Assembly (NCBI GenBank): GCA_937967425.1
Contig: CALBST010000313.1
Coordinates: forward strand, 1 to 20,870
DNA: 20,870 nucleotides
Direction: 5' to 3'
Origin: an uncultured Caulobacteraceae bacterium
GTDB taxonomy: Bacteria; Pseudomonadota; Alphaproteobacteria; Caulobacterales; TH1-2
The translations under genes were made by a program, and so were the position numbers. The stretch's first letter is position 1; each line of letters opens with the position of its first letter. Shown in pieces: positions 1 to 7,100 of this stretch. The notes beneath the pieces are model-generated. The model worked only from the letters and a program-made list of their open reading frames with translations, searched no databases and was not told where the DNA came from.

Positions 1-20
1 TATGTCGCGACCGCGTCCAT
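1..20 (-). CDS. paaC: Probable start of paaC (partial, runs off the left edge)
   Basis: Only six codons are visible, reading M-D-A-V-A-T. The ATG overlaps the paaB stop codon by one base (TAATG), which is typical translational coupling. In known paa operons paaC follows paaB and encodes the structural, iron-free ferritin-like partner of PaaA in the phenylacetyl-CoA epoxidase. The assignment therefore rests on position and coupling, not on sequence similarity. Another small paa gene could follow instead. Confidence 0.5.
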
Positions 21-313
21 TAGATGTGCGTGATGCCGTCTGGAATTTTGTAGAAAGTGGGGTGGCGATAGACCTTATCTTCCGCCGGCTCGAACAGCGG
101 CCCCGCATCGCCCGGATCGGAGGCCACGATTTGCGCGGAAGGAAGCACCCATAGGCTCACGCCTTCCATGCGCCGCGTGTAGGTGTCGCGTGCGTGCTCA
201 AGCGCCATCTTGGCGTCGACCGCGTGCACGCTGCCGACATGGCGGTGTGAAAGCCCGCCCTTGCCGCGCACGAACACTTCCCACAGCGGCCATTCCTTGC
301 TCGGATCGCTCAT
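20..313 (-). CDS. paaB: Phenylacetyl-CoA epoxidase subunit PaaB
   Basis: This 97-residue protein is a small subunit of the multicomponent phenylacetyl-CoA 1,2-epoxidase (PaaABCDE), needed for the active complex. It begins MSDPSKEWPLWEVFVRGKGG and contains the family's WPLWEVFVR, G-LSHRHVGS, DA--AL--ARD-YTRR and SLWVLPS blocks. The length fits the family (about 95 residues). An upstream in-frame ATG would add 15 residues inside paaA. I chose the ATG at 313 because a GGAG sits 7 nt before it and it leaves only 4 nt after the paaA stop. It is coupled to paaA upstream and to the presumed paaC downstream. Confidence 0.95.
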   Translation of the reverse strand: MSDPSKEWPLWEVFVRGKGGLSHRHVGSVHAVDAKMALEHARDTYTRRMEGVSLWVLPSAQIVASDPGDAGPLFEPAEDKVYRHPTFYKIPDGITHI

Positions 314-317
314 GGCG

Positions 318-1307
318 TTACTCCGCCGCCAGCTTTGCTGCGGCGCGCTTTTCGGCATGCACGCGCGCCGCTTCGCGCACCCAGGCGCCTTCGTCCCAAG
401 CTTTCTGGCGCGCTTGCAGGCGCTCCTTCGCGACCGGGCCTTCGCCGCGCACGACAGCCGCGAACTCTTCCCAGTCTACCTCGCCGAAATCGTAGGCGCC
501 GCGCTCCTCGTTCCACTTCAGCGCCGGGTCCGGCACCTTCAGCCCGATCGCTTCCGCTTGCGGCACAGTGATATCGACGAACTTTTGCCGTAGCTCGTCA
601 TTGGTATCGCGCTTGATCCGCCAGCGCATGCTCTGCGCGGTGTTGGGTGACTTATCGTCCGGCGGGCCGAACATCATCAGCGACGGCCACCACCAGCGGT
701 TCAGCGCATCTTGCGCCATCCGCTTCTGTTCCGGCGTGCCGGCGGCGAGATGCATCATGATCTCGTAGCCCTGACGCTGGTGGAAGCTTTCTTCCTTGCA
801 GATGCGCACCATCGCCCGCGCATAGGGGCCGTACGACGTGCGCTGCAATGGCACTTGGTTCATGATCGCCGCGCCATCGACCAGCCAGCCGATGGCGCCG
901 ATGTCGGCCCAGGTGAGGGTCGGGTAGTTGAAGATGGTGGAATACTTGGCTTTGCCGCTGAGCAGTGCTTCCGTCATCTCATCGCGCGAAGTACCGAGCG
1001 TTTCAGCCGCGGCATAAAGATATAGACCGTGCCCGCCTTCATCCTGCACCTTCGCCAGCAGGATCGCCTTGCGCCGCAGGTTCGGCGCGCGCGAGATCCA
1101 ATTGCCTTCCGGCAACATGCCGACGATCTCGCTATGCGCGTGTTGCGACATCTGCCGCACCAGCGTCTTGCGATACGCCTCCGGCATCCAATCCTTCGGC
1201 TCGATGAACTCGTCATTGGCGACGCGGGCTTCGAACGCGGCTATCAGCGCAGGATCTTCGGTAACGGCTTCGGCTTTCTTTTTGCCGCTCATATCGGTCG
1301 TGTACAC
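318..1307 (-). CDS. paaA: Phenylacetyl-CoA epoxidase catalytic subunit PaaA
   Basis: This 329-residue ferritin-like di-iron oxygenase is the catalytic subunit of the epoxidase that converts phenylacetyl-CoA to its ring 1,2-epoxide, the committed step of aerobic phenylacetate degradation. Likely iron-ligand motifs are visible: E60 in the first helix, E90-G-G-H93, and E172-E-S-F-H176. Other PaaA signatures are the MPEAYR block and the [16 protein letters not shown] block. The start is GTG at 1307, chosen because AGAGG lies 7 nt upstream (around 1315-1319). The in-frame ATG at 1292 has no visible ribosome site and would drop five residues. It heads a paaA-paaB-(paaC) transcript with a palindromic operator candidate about 38 bp before the start. 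Confidence 0.96.
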   Translation of the reverse strand: MYTTDMSGKKKAEAVTEDPALIAAFEARVANDEFIEPKDWMPEAYRKTLVRQMSQHAHSEIVGMLPEGNWISRAPNLRRKAILLAKVQDEGGHGLYLYAAAETLGTSRDEMTEALLSGKAKYSTIFNYPTLTWADIGAIGWLVDGAAIMNQVPLQRTSYGPYARAMVRICKEESFHQRQGYEIMMHLAAGTPEQKRMAQDALNRWWWPSLMMFGPPDDKSPNTAQSMRWRIKRDTNDELRQKFVDITVPQAEAIGLKVPDPALKWNEERGAYDFGEVDWEEFAAVVRGEGPVAKERLQARQKAWDEGAWVREAARVHAEKRAAAKLAAE

Positions 1308-1344
1308 GGGCGCACCTCTGGAACTTGTCTACCATAGCATTCGC

Positions 1345-1358
1345 TGACCGATCGGTCA
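1345..1358. promoter_or_regulatory. Candidate TetR-type (PaaR-like) operator upstream of paaA
   Basis: A perfect 14-bp palindrome, TGACCGATCGGTCA, lies in the 48-bp gap before paaA and overlaps the paaI stop codon. Paa clusters in several bacteria are controlled by TetR-family PaaR repressors that bind ACCG/CGGT-type palindromes and release on phenylacetyl-CoA. The symmetry is seen directly; the regulator is inferred, and no TetR gene is in the window. Confidence 0.55.
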
Positions 1359-1781
1359 ATCAATTACGGCTCCGCCTATCGTCCGCGAAAGCCCGGTAAA
1401 TTCAGCGATGACGCGGTCGTCGGCAGTGCGGACGCTCACTTGATAGACGCCGCTGCGGCCGGATCGCGAGGCCTCGCGAGCTTCCGCGATCAAAACATCA
1501 CCCAGCTGCGCCGGCGCGAGGAACGAGATGCTGGCGTTCTGCGCCACAGTGTTTTCGTTGCGCGAGTTGCAGGCGTAGGCGAATGCGGTGTCGGCGAGCG
1601 CGAAGATCATGCCGCCGTGGCCGATGCGATGGCCGTTCAGCATGTCATCGCGCAGCTTCATGCGGATGCGTGCGTAGCCTTCGCGCGCGTCATCGATTGC
1701 AATGCCCCATGCCGGCCCCGTGCCTTCGCGTTGAAGTAGGGTTTCAGCGATGCGCCGCGCGAGATTGTCCGCTTGGTTCAT
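1356..1781 (-). CDS. paaI: PaaI-family hotdog-fold acyl-CoA thioesterase
   Basis: This 141-residue single hotdog domain belongs to the PaaI family, which hydrolyses ring-hydroxylated or dead-end phenylacetyl-CoA products and so frees CoA when the pathway stalls. The active-site stretch is visible as NGHRIGHGGMIFALADTAFA, with H55 of the HGG turn and D64 as the likely catalytic acid. The start at MNQADNLARRIAE (1781) matches the usual family N-terminus. A longer reading adds 34 residues with no family character that would run into the divergent paaG leader. The gene is divergent from paaG with 68 bp between them and lies in line with paaA, so readthrough into paaAB is possible. Confidence 0.9.
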   Translation of the reverse strand: MNQADNLARRIAETLLQREGTGPAWGIAIDDAREGYARIRMKLRDDMLNGHRIGHGGMIFALADTAFAYACNSRNENTVAQNASISFLAPAQLGDVLIAEAREASRSGRSGVYQVSVRTADDRVIAEFTGLSRTIGGAVID

Positions 1782-1796
1782 GCGTCTCTCGTGAAT

Positions 1797-1810
1797 TGAC
1801 CGACCAGGCG
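1797..1810. promoter_or_regulatory. Degenerate second copy of the paa palindrome
   Basis: TGACCGACCAGGCG in the paaI/paaG divergent gap matches the paaA palindrome at 10 of 14 positions, with an intact left half (TGACCGA). It may be a weak operator serving both divergent genes. One good half-site can arise by chance, so this is tentative. Confidence 0.25.
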
Positions 1811-1849
1811 TTCTATCATACGCCACGCCAACGCGCGAGGAGGCGAGAG

Positions 1850-2638
1850 ATGGACTTTGAGACCATTCAGCTGGAGATCGCAAACGGCGCTGCGCGCCTG
1901 ACGCTCAATCGTCCCGATCGCTTGAATAGCTTCACGGTGCAGATGCACGACGAAGTTTCGCGCGGGCTCGAAGCAGTAGCGAAAAGTGATGCGCGCGTGC
2001 TGGTGCTTACGGGCGCTGGGCGAGGGTTTTGCGCGGGGCAGGATCTTTCCGATCGGGCTGTCGCGCCGGGTGGAGACGGCGTTGATCTCGGGGAGTCGCT
2101 CGAGAAGCGCTACAATCCGCTGATCCGCCGGCTCGCGACGCTCGAAATGCCAGTGATCTGCGCCGTGAACGGTGTCGCCGCCGGCGCGGGCGCCAACATT
2201 GCGCTGGCGTGCGATATCGTGATCGCCGCCAAGAGCGCCAAGTTCATCCAAAGCTTCGCCAATATCGGCCTCGTTCCCGATAGCGGCGGCACCTGGACAT
2301 TGCCGCGCCTCGCGGGCCAGGCCCGCGCCATGGGCTTAGCGCTCACCGGCGAGCCACTCACCGCCGAGCGCGCCGAAGCTTGGGGCGTGATCTGGAAATG
2401 CGTCGATGACGATAAGCTGCGCGAAGAAGCAGACGCGCTCGCCGCCAGATTCGCTTCGGCGCCGACAAAGGGTTTGGCGACGACTAAGAAGCTCATCCGC
2501 GAAAGCGCCACGCGCACGCTGAGCGATCAACTCGATGTCGAGCGTGACGCGCAAGGCGCCCTCGGCCGCACGAGCGACTACAAAGAAGGCGTCGCTGCGT
2601 TCATGGAAAAGCGTCAGCCGAAATTTTCGGGAAGCTAG
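1850..2638 (+). CDS. paaG: PaaG, 1,2-epoxyphenylacetyl-CoA isomerase
   Basis: This 262-residue crotonase-fold enzyme converts the ring epoxide to the seven-membered oxepin-CoA and also isomerises unsaturated intermediates later in the pathway. The length equals that of characterised PaaG. Matching blocks include LTLNRPDRLNSF, LTGAGRGFCAGQDLSDR, ICAVNGVAAGAGANIAL and IGLVPDSGGTW, with catalytic D144 in the last. The D replaces the Glu found in ordinary enoyl-CoA hydratases and favours PaaG over PaaF. The start is ATG at 1850, preceded by a strong GAGGAGG, although the frame stays open far upstream. It is followed after 76 bp by paaZ and is probably cotranscribed with it. Confidence 0.95.
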   Translation: MDFETIQLEIANGAARLTLNRPDRLNSFTVQMHDEVSRGLEAVAKSDARVLVLTGAGRGFCAGQDLSDRAVAPGGDGVDLGESLEKRYNPLIRRLATLEMPVICAVNGVAAGAGANIALACDIVIAAKSAKFIQSFANIGLVPDSGGTWTLPRLAGQARAMGLALTGEPLTAERAEAWGVIWKCVDDDKLREEADALAARFASAPTKGLATTKKLIRESATRTLSDQLDVERDAQGALGRTSDYKEGVAAFMEKRQPKFSGS

Positions 2639-2644
2639 CAAGTT

Positions 2645-2690
2645 GGAGCGCGCGGCTCCGCCGCGCATGCGTCGCGGAGCGACGCGCTCC
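2645..2690. repeat. Palindromic element able to fold as a three-way junction, between paaG and paaZ
   Basis: The outer stem is GGAGC (2645-2649) with GCTCC (2686-2690). Arm 1 is GCGCGG-CTCCG-CCGCGC (2650-2666). Two bases later arm 2 is GCGTCGC-GGA-GCGACGC (2669-2685). All pairs are perfect and almost every base is used. There is no T-tract, so it is not a classical terminator. It resembles REP-like intergenic elements and may stabilise or attenuate the paaG-paaZ message. Confidence 0.6.
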
Positions 2691-2714
2691 TTATGACGAA
2701 CGCCGGAGCAAACG

Positions 2715-4733
2715 ATGAAGCCAGTTATCTTGCAGAACTATGCCGAAGGCAAATGGGTGGCCGGCGCCGGCGGGCTTGCAGAGCTGCGTTCCGCCATCGA
2801 TGGCGAGGTTGTTGCGCTGACTTCGTCGCAGGGGCTCGATTTCGCGGCGATGCTGAAGCATGCGCGCGAAGTGGGCGGGCCGGCGCTCCGCGCGCTCACG
2901 TTCCATCAGCGCGCGCTGATGCTCAAAGCGCTCGCCGAAGCACTGACGGCCAAGAAGGACGGGCTCTACGAACTCAGCTACAATACTGGCGCCACGAAGG
3001 CCGATAGCTGGATCGATATCGATGGCGGCATTGGCACGTTCGCGGTCTATCAAGGCAAGGGCCGCCGCGAGTTGCCGAACGAGCGCATTCTGATCGACGG
3101 CAACGTCGAGGCGCTTTCGCGCAATGGCACTTTCCAGGGCTTGCACGTGTTCACATCGCTGCAGGGCGTCGCCGTTCACATCAACGCGTTCAACTTCCCC
3201 GTCTGGGGCATGCTCGAGAAGCTCGCGCCAACCTTCCTCGCGGGCGTGCCCGCGATCGTGAAGCCCGCGAGCGCGACGAGCTATCTCACCGAGGCCGCCG
3301 TGCGCGTGATGTTGGAGGCCAATGTGCTTCCGAATGGCGCGCTGCAGCTGATTGTTGGCTCAACCGGGGATCTGTTCGAGCATCTGACGACACAGGATGT
3401 CGTCTCCTTCACGGGCTCGGCGGCGACCGCCACGAAGCTGAAGGCGCACCCTGTTATCGTCCGCGAAGGCGTGCGCTTCGTAGCGGAACAGGATTCGCTC
3501 AATGCGTCGGTTCTCGGCCCGGATGCGCTGGCGGATTCGCCTGAGTTCGATCTCTTCGTCAAAGAGGTCGCGAAGGAAATGACGGTGAAGGCTGGGCAGA
3601 AATGCACCGCCATTCGCCGCGCGCTGGCGCCGGCGGCATTGCTCGACGCAGTGCAAGCCGCAATTGCGGCGCGTCTGGAGAAAACAACCATCGGCGATCC
3701 GCGCGATGAGGCGACGCGCATGGGCGCGCTCGTCAGCGCCAGTCAGCGCAATGACGTGCGCGAGAAGATTGCCGAAATCAGTGGTGACGCGAAGATCGTC
3801 TATGGCGACCCCGGCGCTTCGCTGGTCAACGAGAAGGGCGCGTTCATGTCGCCCGTGCTGCTCCGTTGCGAAAACCCATGGCAAGCGCAGGCTGTCCACG
3901 ATGTCGAGGCGTTCGGTCCGGTGTCGACGCTTATGCCCTACAAGGACGCCGCTGACGCCATCGCGCTCGCTAATCGCGGCAAAGGTTCGCTCGTCATGAG
4001 CGCGTTCACCTACGACACTGACTTCGCGCGCGAGCTTGTGTTGGGCGCCGGCGCGTTTCACGGCCGCATCGCGTTCATCGATCGCGATAGCGCCAAGGAA
4101 AGCACCGGCCACGGCTCGCCGATGCCGCACATGATTCACGGTGGCCCCGGCCGCGCCGGTGGGGGCGAGGAGATGGGCGGCATTCGCGGCGTCACGCACT
4201 ACATGCAACGCACCGCGCTACAGGGGCATCCGCGCGTGCTTAGCGCGATCGTGAAGCGCTATATCGCTGGCATGCCGACGGAGAACGCCGAGCAGCATCC
4301 GTTCCGCCGCAAATTCCACGATCTGCCGATCGGCTATCAGCTCAAAACCAAGTCGCGCGAAATCACGCTCGATGACATCGAACACTTCGCGCACTTCACC
4401 GGTGATACCTTCTACGCGCACATGGACGAGGAAGCCGCGAAAGCGAACCCGCTCTTCGGCGGCCGCGTCGCGCACGGCTATCTCATTCTCGCTTTCGCCG
4501 CAGGTCTGTTCGTCGATCCCGACCCGGGTCCCGTGCTTGCCAACTACGGCCTCGACAATCTGCGCTTCGTGAAGCCGGTGAAGCCCGGCGACGCGGTGCA
4601 GGTGGCGCTTACCGTGAAGGACAAGACGCTGCGCAAGCCCGATCAAGGCGAAGTGCGGTGGGACGTCGTCGTCACCAACCGTGATGGCGAAACCGTCGCG
4701 GCTTACGATCTCTTGACGATGAACGCGGCCTAG
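2715..4733 (+). CDS. paaZ: PaaZ, bifunctional oxepin-CoA hydrolase / 3-oxo-5,6-dehydrosuberyl-CoA semialdehyde dehydrogenase
   Basis: This 672-residue fusion protein opens the oxepin-CoA ring and oxidises the resulting aldehyde with NADP+. Residues 1 to about 520 form an aldehyde dehydrogenase domain with NAFNFPVWG, IVKPASATSY, SFTGS, general base E258 and nucleophile C297 (GQKCTAIRRA). Residues about 535-665 form a MaoC-type hotdog hydratase domain with FTGDTFYAH (D564, H569) and FGGRVAHGY. The length suits full-length PaaZ. GGAG about 7 nt before the ATG supports the start. The 3' end overlaps the convergent aminotransferase gene by 4 bp. Confidence 0.96.
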   Translation: MKPVILQNYAEGKWVAGAGGLAELRSAIDGEVVALTSSQGLDFAAMLKHAREVGGPALRALTFHQRALMLKALAEALTAKKDGLYELSYNTGATKADSWIDIDGGIGTFAVYQGKGRRELPNERILIDGNVEALSRNGTFQGLHVFTSLQGVAVHINAFNFPVWGMLEKLAPTFLAGVPAIVKPASATSYLTEAAVRVMLEANVLPNGALQLIVGSTGDLFEHLTTQDVVSFTGSAATATKLKAHPVIVREGVRFVAEQDSLNASVLGPDALADSPEFDLFVKEVAKEMTVKAGQKCTAIRRALAPAALLDAVQAAIAARLEKTTIGDPRDEATRMGALVSASQRNDVREKIAEISGDAKIVYGDPGASLVNEKGAFMSPVLLRCENPWQAQAVHDVEAFGPVSTLMPYKDAADAIALANRGKGSLVMSAFTYDTDFARELVLGAGAFHGRIAFIDRDSAKESTGHGSPMPHMIHGGPGRAGGGEEMGGIRGVTHYMQRTALQGHPRVLSAIVKRYIAGMPTENAEQHPFRRKFHDLPIGYQLKTKSREITLDDIEHFAHFTGDTFYAHMDEEAAKANPLFGGRVAHGYLILAFAAGLFVDPDPGPVLANYGLDNLRFVKPVKPGDAVQVALTVKDKTLRKPDQGEVRWDVVVTNRDGETVAAYDLLTMNAA

Positions 4734-5890
4734 GCGACGGCCTTTAGAGCCTCCACGAAGCGCGGAATATCCGCTTCGCGAAGGCCGGCGACGTTGATGC
4801 GTGCGGCATCCGTCATGTAGATGCCGTGCACTTCACGCAGCGTGGTCACTTGCGCGTCGTTGAGCGGCAGCGTCGAGAACATGCCCTTCTGATCGGCAAT
4901 CAGGTGCATCGGGATTGAGTTGACGCGCGCCGCAGCCAGTTGCGCGCGTGTCCGTTTGATGTGGCCGCGAATCTCATCGAGCTCCTGTCGCCAGGACGCG
5001 CGCAACGCCTCATCGCTCAGCACTTCGCGTACGATCGCTGCGCCGTGATCCGGTGGCATCGAATAATTCGCGCGCGCGATTGCGGCGAGATTGCTCATCA
5101 CCGCCGGGCGTGATTTCTCGGCGGCCTTCACGAACAGCGCGCCGACTCGCTCGCGATAGATCCCGAACGACTTCGCTTCGGAGACCGCGATCACAGCCTC
5201 GGGCACTTGCGCCAGAAGCGCTTGTGCGCCGGCCACATCTTCATCAATGCCGTCCCCGAAGCCTTGGTAAGCAAGATCAATGAATGGAATTATCCCGCGC
5301 GTGTTGATCGCTTCAGCGAGTTGTTTCCATTGCTCCATTGAAAAGTCGGCGCCGAGCGGGTTGTGGCAACATGCTTGTAGGATCACAGCGTCGCCGCGCT
5401 CGGCCCGTGTAAAGCCGGCGATCAGACCATCCATATCGATGCGCTGCTCAGCGACGCTGAAGAACGGAACGTCGACCGGCTCAAGCCGCGCCGCGCGTAC
5501 GATGGAGGGATGGTTCGGCCAGCACGGCGCCGGCAGCAGCACGCGCTTGGCGCCGCTTTCGCGCAGCAAGTCGCAGCCGAGTCGCAACGCACCGGTGCCG
5601 CCGACAGCTTGAATCGAAACGAACGCGCGCGACATTTCGCCAAACGCCAATTGGCCGACGAGTTTCAGGAAGTCGACGTCGCCTTGTTGGCCGACATACG
5701 TCTTCGTCTTCTGCGTTGCGAGCAGCAGCGCTTCGGCGTCCTTAACGGCCTTCATCACCGGCGTGTTGCCGCTGGCATCTTTGTAAACGCCGACGCCGAG
5801 ATCGATCTTGTCCGTCCGCGGATCCTCGCGGAACATTTTTATGATCTTCAGAAGCGGGTCCGGCGCCTTCAGCGCAAGCGTTTCGATCAT
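4730..5890 (-). CDS. Class I aspartate/aromatic-type PLP aminotransferase
   Basis: This 386-residue member of the AspC/TyrB family moves amino groups between aspartate or aromatic amino acids and 2-oxoglutarate. Visible motifs are IDLGVGVYKD, the Y65-GQQG block, HNPLG (N177, where HNPTG is usual), D205-x-x-Y208-QGF, PLP lysine K240 in SEAKSFGIYRERVG with R248, and the C-terminal ARINVAGL arginine. The start at MIETLALKAPDPLL is backed by GAGGA upstream. The longer frame begins inside the E2 gene. Only 7 nt separate it from the E2 stop, so E1-E2-aminotransferase look like one operon. With paa genes alongside, phenylalanine or tyrosine is a plausible substrate, but the sequence cannot separate aspartate from aromatic preference. 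Confidence 0.85.
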   Translation of the reverse strand: MIETLALKAPDPLLKIIKMFREDPRTDKIDLGVGVYKDASGNTPVMKAVKDAEALLLATQKTKTYVGQQGDVDFLKLVGQLAFGEMSRAFVSIQAVGGTGALRLGCDLLRESGAKRVLLPAPCWPNHPSIVRAARLEPVDVPFFSVAEQRIDMDGLIAGFTRAERGDAVILQACCHNPLGADFSMEQWKQLAEAINTRGIIPFIDLAYQGFGDGIDEDVAGAQALLAQVPEAVIAVSEAKSFGIYRERVGALFVKAAEKSRPAVMSNLAAIARANYSMPPDHGAAIVREVLSDEALRASWRQELDEIRGHIKRTRAQLAAARVNSIPMHLIADQKGMFSTLPLNDAQVTTLREVHGIYMTDAARINVAGLREADIPRFVEALKAVA

Positions 5891-5897
5891 TGCGTCC

Positions 5898-7100
5898 TCA
5901 GTCTTCCAGGGGCCAGGTTTCGAGCACTTCGACGAAACGCGTGAGCCAGGCATTGGTTTGGTGTCCATCGAGCACGCGGTGATCGATCGTAAGCGAGACA
6001 TACGCCATCGGTTTAATCACCATCGCGTCGGCGCCGCCGACCTCGCGCACGACAACGCGTTTCTCGAGCTTGCCGACGCCCAGGATCGCGGATTGCGGCT
6101 GGTTGATAATGATCGGCGTGGCGACAAGTGAACCTGAGACACCGTGATTTGAGATCGTGAAGGTGCCGCCCTGGACGTCTGCGGGCTTGAGCTGATTCTT
6201 ACGCGCGCGTTCAGTGAGATCGCCGAGCTGGGCGGCCGTTTGCTTCAGCGTCAGCGCCTGCGCACGATGGATAACCGGGACGATCAGCCCTTTGTCACCC
6301 AACGCCACACCCATGCCGATATGTACGTCTTCGAACACTTCGAGGAAATCGTCATGCCAGCGGGCGTTGACGTTCGGCGAAACCTTCATCGCCTCCGCCG
6401 CGGCGCGGACGATGTAGGCGGAGAAGGTGAGCGGCGCGCCGGCCTTCGCGTAAGCGTCCTTATGCTTATTGCGGTGCGCGATGATGGCGGAGAAATCCGC
6501 CTCGAACACGGCGGTGACGTGCGGTGCGATCGCCACCGAGCGCGACATGTGCTCGGCAATCGCACGGCGCATGACGTCATGCGGGATGCGCCCGCCTTTG
6601 AGAGGCGCCGAGGGGGCATTGCTCTTCGCGTCAGGCTTAGGCTTGCCGCGTGCAATCACGCTCTCAACGTCCTGATGCGTGATGCGCCCGTCTCGGCCGG
6701 TGCCGCTGACGTCAGATGGTGAAAGGCCATGCTCGGCGAGGAGGCGCTTCACCAGTGGCGAAAGCCGTGTTTCGGCGCCGTTGGTTGAGGTGGGAGAGGT
6801 GGCGGCGGCCTGAGCCTTCGTCGGCGCCGAAGCTTTTGGCGCCGCGGTCGAGGTAATGGCGCCGATCGCGAGAACGCCCAAGGTCGCGCCGGGCGCGGCC
6901 TCATCGCCCTCATTGAGTGCAATGGAAGTCAGCACGCCGTCCGCAGGTGAAGGCACCTCCACGGCGACCTTATCCGTCTCAAGCTCAACGATCGGCTCGT
7001 CGCGCTTCACCGGTTCACCGATCTTCTTCAACCACGCGCGCACGACCGACTTCGAGCCTTCCTGCTCCATCGGCATGACGATGTTTGCGGTGTCCGCCAT
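5898..7100 (-). CDS. 2-oxoacid dehydrogenase complex E2 (dihydrolipoyl acyltransferase)
   Basis: This 400-residue E2 carries the acyl group from E1 to CoA on a swinging lipoyl arm. Domain order: an N-terminal lipoyl domain (about 3-78) with lipoylated K44 in VELETDKVAVEVPS, an Ala/Pro/Thr-rich linker (about 83-105), a peripheral subunit-binding domain (RLSPLVKRLLAEHGL through SGTGRDGRITHQDV), a second linker, and the catalytic domain from about 175. The active site is DHRVLDG, with H374 and D378. The start ATG overlaps the E1 stop (TGATG). Substrate class cannot be fixed from E2; branched-chain-like complexes are most similar in layout. No E3 (Lpd) gene is nearby, so a shared E3 elsewhere is expected. 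Confidence 0.92.
   Translation of the reverse strand: MADTANIVMPMEQEGSKSVVRAWLKKIGEPVKRDEPIVELETDKVAVEVPSPADGVLTSIALNEGDEAAPGATLGVLAIGAITSTAAPKASAPTKAQAAATSPTSTNGAETRLSPLVKRLLAEHGLSPSDVSGTGRDGRITHQDVESVIARGKPKPDAKSNAPSAPLKGGRIPHDVMRRAIAEHMSRSVAIAPHVTAVFEADFSAIIAHRNKHKDAYAKAGAPLTFSAYIVRAAAEAMKVSPNVNARWHDDFLEVFEDVHIGMGVALGDKGLIVPVIHRAQALTLKQTAAQLGDLTERARKNQLKPADVQGGTFTISNHGVSGSLVATPIIINQPQSAILGVGKLEKRVVVREVGGADAMVIKPMAYVSLTIDHRVLDGHQTNAWLTRFVEVLETWPLED

Noticed and set aside
1320..1341. GGAAC upstream of paaA as another EcfG promoter
   Set aside because: It points away from paaA on the plus strand and no CGTT lies 16-17 bp downstream.
1782..1883. Longer PaaI start with 34 extra residues
   Set aside because: The extension runs through the divergent paaG leader and into its coding start, and lacks any hotdog-family similarity.
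3360..4208. Long antisense open frame (282 codons) within paaZ
   Set aside because: It has no recognisable motif, is rich in Arg/His, and mirrors the third-position GC bias of paaZ, which is fully supported on the other strand.
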